Assembly: GCA_963642995.1 (NCBI GenBank)
Contig: CAVIIZ010000012.1
Location: 1-39,006 of the forward strand
Length of the DNA stretch: 39,006 nucleotides
DNA from: CAVAWX01 sp963642995
Lineage (GTDB): Bacteria > Actinomycetota > Coriobacteriia > Coriobacteriales > QAMH01
Direction of reading: 5' to 3'
Within the stretch, counting starts at the first letter, position 1, and each line of letters starts with the position of its first letter. The notes under the pieces are model-generated. The model did not search any database. It was not told where the DNA came from and saw only the letters and a program-made list of their open reading frames with translations. The position numbers and the translations under genes were made by a program. Of this stretch, positions 1-6,800 are shown in pieces.

Positions 1-2
1 CC

Positions 3-203
3 TACCAGGACGCGCTGGCCGGCGCCGCCCTGTGCGGCAAGATGAACTCGATCCTCATTTTGGCCGACGACAAGAACTCCAGCAACGTCGACAAGGTCGT
101 GAAGGCCAACAAGGGCTGGCTGCAGAAGAGCTGCTACGTCTTCGGCGGCGAGAGCGCCGTGTCCAAGACGGTCTGGAGCACGCTCGCGGCGGCCAGCAAG
201 TAG
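3..203 (+). CDS. C-terminal fragment of a secreted protein with cell-wall-binding type 2 repeat
   Basis: An open frame enters from the left edge and stops at TAG 201-203, giving about 66 residues. It begins YQDALAGAAL, continues with a SILILADDKNSSN block and ends in a CYVFGGESAVS segment. These are the features of the second half of a cell-wall-binding repeat 2 unit (PF04122 type), which attaches clostridial and coriobacterial exoproteins non-covalently to the wall. The same segment is found at the C-terminus of the large surface protein ending at 35963, with clear nucleotide similarity. The N-terminal part, the signal peptide and any functional domain lie outside the window, so the role cannot be stated. 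A strong terminator follows at 260-305. Confidence 0.85.
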   Translation, partial: YQDALAGAALCGKMNSILILADDKNSSNVDKVVKANKGWLQKSCYVFGGESAVSKTVWSTLAAASK

Positions 204-259
204 TGCGGCGTATCGCGCGCTTGACATCCGGCAAGCACACGGTATTCGGCAAGCACCGG

Positions 260-305
260 GCGAAAGGCGGCGGGCAGGGCAGCTCGCCGCCTTTCGCGCT
301 TTTTC
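260..305 (+). terminator. Rho-independent terminator of the first cell-wall-binding gene
   Basis: A perfect 13-bp inverted repeat (260-272 with 285-297, core GCGAAAGGCGGCG) encloses a 12-nt loop. A GC and five T residues follow. It lies 57 nt after the TAG of the upstream fragment. Confidence 0.88.
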
Positions 306-381
306 CCGCCCCTTTCACCCTCTCCCTGTTTCCCCGCATGTTTACCGAGTGGAAAACTGCACGAAACAAAGCCGCCGTAGA

Positions 382-409
382 TTTTCAAACGTGCAAGACG
401 CGCTAATCT
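382..409 (+). promoter_or_regulatory. Possible promoter of the glutamine synthetase gene
   Basis: TTTTCA (382-387) and TAATCT (404-409) are separated by 16 nt, and the -10 is preceded by GC as at other putative promoters in the window. The match to consensus is only partial. It lies 39 nt upstream of the ATG at 448. Confidence 0.3.
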
Positions 410-447
410 AGGACAGGACAGCTCGCGCGAGACGAAAGGGCAGCCTC

Positions 448-2532
448 ATGGGACGCATCGACGAAGAGTACGGGACGCTTGTTTTCAACGACCACACCAT
501 GCAGGAGCGCCTGCCCAAGGCCACCTACAAGGTGCTCGCCCGGACCATCAACGAGGGCCTGCCGCTGGACCTCGAGGTGGCCAACGTCGTGGCGCATGCC
601 ATGAAGGAGTGGGCGGTCGAAAACGGCGCGACGCACTACACGCACTGGTTCCAGCCCCTCACGGGCATCACCTCCGAAAAGCACGACGCCTTCCTCGACC
701 CGAAAGGCGACGGGCATGCCATCATGACTTTTTCCGGCAAGGAGCTGATCCAAGGCGAGCCGGACGCGTCGTCGTTTCCCAGCGGCGGCATCCGCGCCAC
801 CTTCGAGGCCCGCGGCTACACGGCCTGGGACCCGACGAGCTACGCCTTCATCAAAGACGAGGTCTTGTGCATCCCCACGGCCTTTTGCTCCTACACCGGC
901 GAGGCGCTCGACAAGAAGACCCCGCTTTTGCGCAGCATGGAGGCCATCTCGCACGAGGCGGTGAAGGTGCTCGCGCATTTCGGCATCGACGTCCCGCGCG
1001 TCATCACCACCGTCGGCGCCGAGCAGGAGTACTTCCTCATCAAAGAGGAAGACTATGAAAAGCGCCAAGACCTCATCCTCACGGGGCGCACGCTGTTCGG
1101 GGCGCCGCCGTGCAAGGGCCAAGAACTCGAGGAGCACTACTTCGGCGCGATACGCCCCACGGTGAACAATTTCATGAAGGAGCTCGACGACGCGCTGTGG
1201 AAGCTGGGGGTGCCCGCCAAGACCAAGCACAACGAGGTCGCGCCCGCCCAGCACGAGCTGGCGCCGGTCTTTTCCATATCGAACCGCGCCATCGACCAAA
1301 ACCTCCTCACCATGGAGCTGATGAAGACCATCGCGAGCCACCACGGCCTGGTCTGCCTGCAGCACGAGAAGCCCTTCGAGGGCATCAACGGCGGCGGCAA
1401 GCACAACAACTGGTCGATCGCCACCGACGACATGAACCTGCTCGACCCGGGCGACACCCCCATGGGCAACTTGCGCTTCCTCGTGTTTCTCACGGCCACG
1501 ATCAAAGCCGTCGACGACTACCAGGACATCTTGCGCGCCTCGGTGGCAAGCGCCGGAAACGACCACCGTCTGGGCGCCAACGAGGCGCCGCCCGCCGTCA
1601 TCTCCATTTTCCTGGGCGACGAGCTGGGCCACGTCGTCGAGGCCTTGATCAGCGGCGAGGAGTACGCGAGCGCCGAGGACGCCTACATGGACCTGGGCGT
1701 GGAGACTTTGCCGAACTTCCTCATCGACAACACCGACCGCAACCGCACCTCGCCGTTTGCCTTCACGGGCAACAAATTCGAGTTCCGCATGCCGGGCAGC
1801 CAGGTGAACCTCTCGGACTGCAACACGGTGCTGAACACCGCGGTGGCAAAGTCGTTGCGCGACTTCAACGAGCATATGGAGGGCACGGCCGACTTCGAGC
1901 AGGCGGCGTTTGCCTGGGTGCGCAAGACCCTGGCCGCGCACCACGACATCATCTTCAACGGCGACGGCTATGCCGACGAATGGCTCGACGAGGCCGGCCG
2001 GCGCGGGCTGCTCAACCTCGAATCCACCGTGGACGCCGTGCCGACGCTCGTCGAGGAGAAAAACGTCGCGCTGTTCGAGGAGTTCGGCGTGCTCTCGCGC
2101 GTGGAGATGGAGAGCCGCTGCGAAGTCAAGCTCGAGCAGTACTGCAAGTTGCTCAACATCGAGGGCCGCACCATGAGCCACATGACGCGGCGCAAGATAG
2201 GGCCTGCCGTGACGAAGTGCGCCGACAAGGTGGCAAAGACCATCATCGACAAGAAGGCCGCCGTCGCGTCCATCAAGCCCACGGCAGAGGAGAACCTGCT
2301 GCGCGAGATCAACGAGGGCTGCAACGAGATCTACGCCCGCGTGGACAAGCTCGACTGCGCGCTGGCGGCCGCGCATGCCGAAGACGACGTCTTCAAGAAG
2401 GCGCGTCTGTACCACGACGGCGTGCTGGCCGCGATGGAGAGCCTGCGCGAGGTGTGCGACCACATGGAAAACGTCTGCTCGACGGACTCCTGGCCGCTGC
2501 CCACCTACAACAAGATACTGTTCTACTGCTAG
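448..2532 (+). CDS. glnN: Glutamine synthetase, type III
   Basis: This 694-residue protein catalyses ATP-dependent condensation of ammonium with glutamate in the cytoplasm, the main entry of ammonium into organic nitrogen. The length fits the large GSIII family (about 700 residues) rather than the roughly 450-residue GSI. Recognisable GSIII blocks are SFPSGGIRATFEARGYTAWD near residue 110, the GAEQEYFLI segment near residue 190, the NGGGKHNNWS ATP/metal region near residue 315, and NRTSPFAFTGNKFEFRMPGS near residue 430. The start is ATG 448, with a GAAAGGG ribosome site at 435-441. The gene stands alone, without nearby glnB or amtB, and its stop codon overlaps that of the convergent thioesterase gene. 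The assignment is firm; glnN is the usual GSIII symbol, although some databases write glnA. Confidence 0.95.
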   Translation: MGRIDEEYGTLVFNDHTMQERLPKATYKVLARTINEGLPLDLEVANVVAHAMKEWAVENGATHYTHWFQPLTGITSEKHDAFLDPKGDGHAIMTFSGKELIQGEPDASSFPSGGIRATFEARGYTAWDPTSYAFIKDEVLCIPTAFCSYTGEALDKKTPLLRSMEAISHEAVKVLAHFGIDVPRVITTVGAEQEYFLIKEEDYEKRQDLILTGRTLFGAPPCKGQELEEHYFGAIRPTVNNFMKELDDALWKLGVPAKTKHNEVAPAQHELAPVFSISNRAIDQNLLTMELMKTIASHHGLVCLQHEKPFEGINGGGKHNNWSIATDDMNLLDPGDTPMGNLRFLVFLTATIKAVDDYQDILRASVASAGNDHRLGANEAPPAVISIFLGDELGHVVEALISGEEYASAEDAYMDLGVETLPNFLIDNTDRNRTSPFAFTGNKFEFRMPGSQVNLSDCNTVLNTAVAKSLRDFNEHMEGTADFEQAAFAWVRKTLAAHHDIIFNGDGYADEWLDEAGRRGLLNLESTVDAVPTLVEEKNVALFEEFGVLSRVEMESRCEVKLEQYCKLLNIEGRTMSHMTRRKIGPAVTKCADKVAKTIIDKKAAVASIKPTAEENLLREINEGCNEIYARVDKLDCALAAAHAEDDVFKKARLYHDGVLAAMESLREVCDHMENVCSTDSWPLPTYNKILFYC

Positions 2533-3248
2533 AACAGCTCGATTGCCGCGGAAAACGCCCGCTCGCCGTCGTCGGTCACGCCCTCGGCGCGGGCGGTTTT
2601 TCCGTCTTTGCGGGAGAAGAGCTCCACCGCCTGCCCGCGCCGCAGCTCCCGGCGATAATCGATCTGCATGGACTTCACTTGCTCGCCGCGCTCGAAGCCG
2701 AGGGCGTCCATGGCGAACGCCGCATAGCGCGTGTTGTTCACGTGGCCGTTGGCGTCGAGATCCGAGTATCCTGCCACGACGCGGTACGGCTCTCCCTGCG
2801 GCTCGAAGGAGCGCAGCTTCTTCAGCTTGCCCTCGAAGTTTTTCCGCGCGTCGCCGTCGCCTCCGGCCGGCCACACGTCGAGCACGCTGGCAAAGGAGCG
2901 CGTCTTCGCGTCCATCATGATCCAGTCGGCCGTGCCCTTCACCAAAAGCGCGCCCGATTCGTCGAGCAGCTGCGACTCGCGCCGAAAGCCCAGGCGCGTC
3001 GGCGCGTCCGTCCAGGTGCAGGCCGTGACGAGCGCATGGGGCGCCGGCGGGGCGACCACCTCGTATTTGCTGCGTATGACCACCCACAGCAGGCCGTGGC
3101 GCTCCAGCAGCTCGCGCGTGCCGAAGCCCTGCGATTGCACGTCCCATCCCGCGACGTCTTGGAACAGGTCGAGGACGGCGGCCGGGTGCATCCGGTCGTT
3201 GCAATCGAAGTCCTGCGTGCGCAGCCTGTACGTCTGCTCGTATGCCAT
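2529..3248 (-). CDS. Acyl-ACP thioesterase (double hot-dog fold)
   Basis: The 239-residue product fits the bacterial acyl-[acyl-carrier-protein] thioesterase family (PF01643 type), which hydrolyses acyl-ACP to release free fatty acids. Two hot-dog halves can be seen. The first begins YEQTYRLRTQDFDCNDRM, and the second carries SDLDANGHVNNTRY, in which the Asp, Asn and His of the D-x-N-x-H-V-N-N motif are the expected catalytic residues. An upstream in-frame ATG at 3311 exists, but ATG 3248 is preferred because AAGG lies 9 nt before it and because the homologous core begins immediately. The gene is convergent with glnN and shares the CTAG at 2529-2532. The region just upstream contains an opposing promoter-like sequence at 3260-3287. 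Confidence 0.88.
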   Translation of the reverse strand: MAYEQTYRLRTQDFDCNDRMHPAAVLDLFQDVAGWDVQSQGFGTRELLERHGLLWVVIRSKYEVVAPPAPHALVTACTWTDAPTRLGFRRESQLLDESGALLVKGTADWIMMDAKTRSFASVLDVWPAGGDGDARKNFEGKLKKLRSFEPQGEPYRVVAGYSDLDANGHVNNTRYAAFAMDALGFERGEQVKSMQIDYRRELRRGQAVELFSRKDGKTARAEGVTDDGERAFSAAIELF

Positions 3249-3259
3249 GTGGATGCGCC

Positions 3260-3287
3260 TTGCCTTTCTGCGGGTGTCTGCTACAAT
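3260..3287 (+). promoter_or_regulatory. Strong extended -10 promoter facing the small-peptide gene
   Basis: TTGCCT (3260-3265), a 16-nt spacer, then TACAAT (3282-3287), with a TGC extension directly before the -10. The predicted start is near 3294. There is no gene on this strand before the terminator at 3345, so the likely product is a short RNA. Confidence 0.55.
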
Positions 3288-3293
3288 GAGGAC

Positions 3294-3376
3294 GCTGGCA
3301 AAGCCCGACAATCAAAGAGGTCGCGGGCGGAGCTAGAGGCTTAAGGGGCCAGCTGCTTACTGGCCCCCTTTATTTG
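3294..3376 (+). ncRNA. Predicted ~80-nt small RNA, candidate antitoxin
   Basis: The RNA is inferred from the promoter at 3260-3287 and the terminator at 3345-3375, with no credible open frame between them. Its 3' end overlaps, in antisense, the last codons and stop of the 35-codon gene on the minus strand. That arrangement is the one seen in Fst/RNAII and TxpA/RatA type I toxin-antitoxin loci. I found no clear complementarity to the ribosome site of the peptide mRNA, so any interaction would be through the overlapping 3' ends. The RNA itself is not demonstrated by the sequence. Confidence 0.4.
3345..3375 (+). terminator. Terminator shared by the sRNA and the small-peptide gene
   Basis: The 8-bp stem GGGGCCAG/CTGGCCCC (3345-3352 with 3360-3367) has a 7-nt loop and is followed on the plus strand by CTTTATTTG. 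On the minus strand only two T residues follow the stem, so it should be stronger for plus-strand transcripts. Confidence 0.75.
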
Positions 3377-3477
3377 TCCTTTCGCTTCATCCGTCGTTGC
3401 TTATATTCCTGATAGGCCATTAACACGAAGCTTCCTATATTGGAGAGCGCCGCTAGAGCGTACAAGATTTCACACAT
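3370..3477 (-). CDS. 35-residue single-span membrane peptide, holin-like/Fst-type toxin candidate
   Basis: ATG 3477 is preceded by a perfect AGGAGG (plus-strand 3486-3491) at 8 nt spacing. The frame runs 35 codons to TAA at 3370-3372. The product has a short acidic start (MCEILYALAAL), one hydrophobic span of about 20 residues, and a very basic tail (YKQRRMKRKDK). This is the architecture of small type I toxins and of peptides labelled 'putative holin-like toxin'. By count the gene is about 44% GC, far below its neighbours, and it uses TTA, ATA and CTA codons that are rare here, which suggests a mobile history. An opposing small RNA unit and a shared terminator lie at its 3' end. No homologue can be confirmed by eye. 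It could also be an ordinary small membrane protein. Confidence 0.65.
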   Translation of the reverse strand: MCEILYALAALSNIGSFVLMAYQEYKQRRMKRKDK

Positions 3478-3608
3478 AGGCGAAACCTCCTTTCATGTAA
3501 GGAAGCCCCGCCCGCACACGGACTTTGAGCCCTTTCATCCTAACAGAGCAGCAGTCGGCACCTGATGGCGTTTGCGTGCGTTTTTTCACCGTGCGTCGCC
3601 ACGTCCGC

Positions 3609-3614
3609 TACAAT
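3609..3614 (+). promoter_or_regulatory. Putative -10 element of the secreted coiled-coil protein gene
   Basis: TACAAT preceded by CCGC, 41 nt upstream of ATG 3656. A weak TTCACC (3585-3590) lies 18 nt upstream of the hexamer. Confidence 0.4.
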
Positions 3615-3655
3615 GGCACGTTGAATTGTCTGTTCTCGGATGAGAAGAAGGTGCG

Positions 3656-5152
3656 ATGGCCGCGGTGAAGCAGGGGAAAGGATATTGCGACGTGCGCGCG
3701 TCGCATGCTGTCGCGCGCCCCGCCGCCCGCCGTCTCGGGGCTGCGCTCGCGGCCTGCTGCGCGGCTCTCGCCTTGTCGTGCGCCTTGCTCTTTCCCGCGC
3801 TCGCGACGCAGCAGGAGGATGCCGGCGCCCAAGACGCCCGGCAAGCCCAAGACCGGGACGCCTCTGCCTTTGGGCAGGCCGCGGACGCATCTGCGCAATC
3901 TCAAGACGGTGCTTCTGACGCGGATGCCGCGGCAGGGGAGGGCGCGCAGGCCGCAACCGAGCTGTCGGAGTCGGACGCGGCGAAAATCGCAGAGGCCGCA
4001 AGCGCCGAATCCGCCGCCGACGGATGGGCGGCCAAGCTGCCCTCGCTGTCCTCTTCCCTCAAATCGACCATCTCGTCGTTTTCCGGCGCATCGGCGATCG
4101 CGCAGGAATACGCCGACAAGCTCGCCGCGATCGAGGAGAGGAAAGCCGCCGCGCAGGAGCGCGCGGACAAGGCCCAGCAGGTGCTCGACGCCGTCGAACG
4201 CGAGAGGGAGGGCGGCCCGCGCATGTCGACCACGAGCCTTGCGGGGCTGCTCGCCGCGTCCGTCTCGGCAGCCGACATCGACTCGCGCGACTACCTGCTC
4301 TCCAAGGTCGCGGCCAGCCAGCGGCTTGCGGCATGCGACGCCAACGTGGAGCTGGTCGCGCTCGCCGCCGAGGCCCGCGCCTTGCAGCAAGAGGAGAGCG
4401 CGCTTCTGGCCGCGGAGACCCAAGACCGCGCCGAGGCCATCGCGAGCGGCAACGAGAAAGCCGCCGCCATCGAGCAGGCGGCAGGCGAGATGCGCGGCAA
4501 GGACCAAAGCGCCGTGCGCGCCGTCGAGGGGCTCGATGCAAGCCGCGCCGAGGTCGCCGCCGCGCAGGAGGGCGCGCGTTCCTCGCAAAGCTCGCATGCT
4601 TCCACGCGCTCGAGCGCGCTTGCGGTGGCAGGGAAGTGGTACGACCTCGTGGACGCGCTTTCCGGAGTGCAAGACGCCATCTCGTACGGAACGGGCGCGG
4701 ATTTCTCCATGGAAAGGGAGGCCTTCACGAGGAAATGGGGAGACGCCATCGACGCCTTCTACGCGCAATTCGGCTCGAAGGCAGGCTTCACCCCGCCCCT
4801 GCAGGGCCACGGCGCCGAGATGGCCGCAGCCGCCTACGACCGAAAGATCGACCCGCGCCTGTGCGCCGCCGTCTCCATCGCCGAGTCCAGCGGCGGCAAG
4901 TATTGCATCAAGTCGTGCAACGCCTGGGGTTGGGGCGCGGCGGATTCCGACCCCTACGGCGGCGCGAGCGCCTGGGATTCCTGGAACTCGGCCATCGAGG
5001 CCTGGCACGAGGGCATGGCCACGTCGAAAACCGGCCTTGCCACGGCGGCCACCATCGGCGAGCTGGGCGAGATCTACTGCTCGTCGCACGTGTGGGCCTC
5101 GACTGTCTCGCAGCAGATGGAAAAGATCTCGGCGCTTGCCGAAGGCGAATAG
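3656..5152 (+). CDS. Secreted coiled-coil protein with C-terminal lysozyme-like domain
   Basis: The protein has 498 residues. A basic N-terminus and a hydrophobic stretch around residues 28-48 (LGAALAACCAALALSCALLF), followed by an Ala-rich segment, look like a signal peptide. Residues about 45-120 are Ala/Asp/Gln-rich linker. Residues about 140-320 are rich in Ala, Glu, Lys and Arg with heptad-like spacing, resembling the coiled coil of PcsB-like hydrolase regulators. The C-terminal ~130 residues contain AAVSIAESSGG followed by NAWGWG, which resembles the catalytic-Glu ES-x-G region of SLT/lysozyme-like domains. A role in peptidoglycan cleavage outside the membrane is therefore likely but inferred. 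The ribosome site AGAAGG lies close to the ATG. A probable terminator overlaps the stop codon. Confidence 0.72.
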   Translation: MAAVKQGKGYCDVRASHAVARPAARRLGAALAACCAALALSCALLFPALATQQEDAGAQDARQAQDRDASAFGQAADASAQSQDGASDADAAAGEGAQAATELSESDAAKIAEAASAESAADGWAAKLPSLSSSLKSTISSFSGASAIAQEYADKLAAIEERKAAAQERADKAQQVLDAVEREREGGPRMSTTSLAGLLAASVSAADIDSRDYLLSKVAASQRLAACDANVELVALAAEARALQQEESALLAAETQDRAEAIASGNEKAAAIEQAAGEMRGKDQSAVRAVEGLDASRAEVAAAQEGARSSQSSHASTRSSALAVAGKWYDLVDALSGVQDAISYGTGADFSMEREAFTRKWGDAIDAFYAQFGSKAGFTPPLQGHGAEMAAAAYDRKIDPRLCAAVSIAESSGGKYCIKSCNAWGWGAADSDPYGGASAWDSWNSAIEAWHEGMATSKTGLATAATIGELGEIYCSSHVWASTVSQQMEKISALAEGE

Positions 5153-5204
5153 CGCCGCGCCCCCCTCGCGCCACCCCTTCGTCCGCTTCGCGTCGCGCTT
5201 TTTT
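5151..5204 (+). terminator. Probable terminator of the secreted coiled-coil protein gene
   Basis: AGCGCCGCGC (5151-5160, beginning inside the stop codon) pairs with GCGTCGCGCT (5190-5199) with one mismatch and one G-T pair. A run of T to 5204 follows. The loop is long, so confidence is moderate. The remaining sequence to 5306 should hold the promoter of the rhamnose operon. Candidate -10 hexamers are TATAGG (5238) and TAGAAT (5260), neither with a convincing -35. Confidence 0.5.
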
Positions 5205-5306
5205 GCCTGAAACGCGCAAAACTTCGGTGAACGGCGCTATAGGACGCGTGCAAAACGTCTAGAATGCGCTGTGGCATATCGGCTTTATTCTTTATAGAGG
5301 TTAAAC

Positions 5307-6800
5307 ATGCTGCAGAAACGCACGAAGATCGTCTGCACCCTGGGGCCGGCTGCAGACGGCGAGCCCGACCTGCGCAACCTCGTGCAGGCGGGCATGGACG
5401 TGGCCCGGTTGAACTTCGGGCACGGCGACGCCTGCGAGCATCTCGCCCGCCTGAACCGCCTGAAGAAGGTGCGCCGCGAGCTGGGCGCGCCCACGGCCGT
5501 CATGGTCGAGCTGCGCGGCAGCGGCATACGCACCGGCTTGCTCGAAGACGGCGAGCCCGTGCGCCTGCAGGCGGGGCGGCGCATCGTCTTGAAGGCGGCC
5601 GACGCCGTGGGCAGCGCGCGCGAGGTCCACCAGAGCTTTCCCGGGCTTGCCGCGCACGTGGCCCCCGGCGCCTCGGTGCTGCTCGACGACGGGCAGATAG
5701 AGCTGGCCGTGGACGAATGCGACGGCGACGACGTGGTGTGCACGGTGCAAAACACCGGCATGCTGGGCGAGCGCAAATCCGTGCACCTGCCGGGCGTCGA
5801 TTTGGGCCTGCCGCTCCTGACGGACGCCGATCGCGAGACCGCGCGCTTTGCCGTGGAGCAAGGCGCCGATTTCCTCGCGGTGCCGGGCGTGCGCGACGCC
5901 GGCGACGTGGCCTGCGTGCGCGAGCTGCTCGCGCAGATGGGCGGCGCGGGGCTTTCCGTGGTGGCCAAGGTGGACAACGCCGCGGCGGTGGAGCACGCGC
6001 GCGAGATCGCGTTGGCAGCCGACGCCGTGGTCGTCGACCGGGGCAACCTGGGCGTGCTCTTGGGCGCCGAGCAGGTGCCGCATATCCAGAAAAGCATCGT
6101 CGCCGTCTGCCGCGAGCTGCACACGCCGGTGGTCATCGCCACGCAGCTGCTCGACTCCATGGAGCGCATGCCGCGTCCCACCCGCGCCGAGGCGGCCGAC
6201 ATCGCCGGCGCCGTGGACGACGGCGCGGACGCCTTGCTGCTCTCCGGCGAGACGGCGCAGGGCAAATATCCCGTGCCCGCCGTGCAGATGATGGCCCGCA
6301 TAGCCCGCGAGAGCGAGGCGCGCCTGCCCCGTCCGCCCGTGCCCGCCCTGCCCGAGACGACGCCCGTCGAGCGCGTGTCGCCTTCCGTGGGCCTTGCCGC
6401 CGTGCGTGCCGCCGACGCGGTGGACGCGGCCTGCATCGTCACCCCGACCGAGTCCGGGCGCACCGCGCGGCTCCTCTCGAACCTGCGCCCCGTGCGCCCC
6501 GTGTACGCCGTGACAGAACACGAGGAGGTGGCCCGCCGCGTGCAGCTGTGCTGGGGCGTCGCCGCGCTCGTGGGCAGCGCCGGCGAGCACACGATGTCGT
6601 CTACGGTGGCGGCGTCTTGCGAGACCCTGCGCGCGGCAGGCCTTGCCCACGACGGCGACATCGTGGTGGTGACGGCCGGAGACGCCGCCACCAGCCCGCG
6701 CGTGGCATGCGGCGACGGGCGCGACGACTACGCGGGCACGAACGTGATGTGCGTCGTGCAGGTGGGCATCGAGGACGCGGAAGGGGGTGGCGCCGCATGA
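5307..6800 (+). CDS. Divergent pyruvate kinase homologue at the head of the rhamnose operon
   Basis: The 497-residue protein aligns along its whole length with pyruvate kinase (barrel, B domain and C-terminal domain). It keeps KIVCTLGPA, ARLNF, the ATQLLDSM-NPRPTRAE-like block with Thr279, and LSGETAQG. Key residues of the classical enzyme are altered. The Mg-binding Glu of AKIEN is Asp223 (AKVDN), and the Mg-binding Asp of ARGDLG is Asn247 within DRGNLG. The K+ site Ser of NFSHG is Gly38, and the LDTKGPE loop reads VELRGSG. The SFVR segment is PGVR. The catalytic-region Lys221 and Thr279 remain. It may therefore be an altered-specificity, cation-altered or regulatory paralogue. The last four bases overlap the rhaB start (ATGA), which indicates co-translation with rhamnose catabolism. 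pyk would be the automatic symbol, but activity is doubtful. Confidence 0.85.
   Translation: MLQKRTKIVCTLGPAADGEPDLRNLVQAGMDVARLNFGHGDACEHLARLNRLKKVRRELGAPTAVMVELRGSGIRTGLLEDGEPVRLQAGRRIVLKAADAVGSAREVHQSFPGLAAHVAPGASVLLDDGQIELAVDECDGDDVVCTVQNTGMLGERKSVHLPGVDLGLPLLTDADRETARFAVEQGADFLAVPGVRDAGDVACVRELLAQMGGAGLSVVAKVDNAAAVEHAREIALAADAVVVDRGNLGVLLGAEQVPHIQKSIVAVCRELHTPVVIATQLLDSMERMPRPTRAEAADIAGAVDDGADALLLSGETAQGKYPVPAVQMMARIARESEARLPRPPVPALPETTPVERVSPSVGLAAVRAADAVDAACIVTPTESGRTARLLSNLRPVRPVYAVTEHEEVARRVQLCWGVAALVGSAGEHTMSSTVAASCETLRAAGLAHDGDIVVVTAGDAATSPRVACGDGRDDYAGTNVMCVVQVGIEDAEGGGAA

Noticed and set aside
403..3315. 970-codon minus-strand open frame
   Set aside because: It lies antisense to glnN, has Arg/Val/His-rich low-quality composition with no domain, and spans the real thioesterase gene. 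It is a high-GC shadow.
3324..3510. GCGGGCGGAGC in the predicted sRNA and GCGGGCGGGGC in the peptide mRNA leader as a pairing site
   Set aside because: The two RNAs carry the same sense sequence, not complements, so they would not pair there.
3540..4001. 153-codon minus-strand frame over the start of the secreted protein gene
   Set aside because: Arg/Pro-rich shadow frame with no ribosome site; the plus-strand gene has a signal peptide and a conserved C-terminus.
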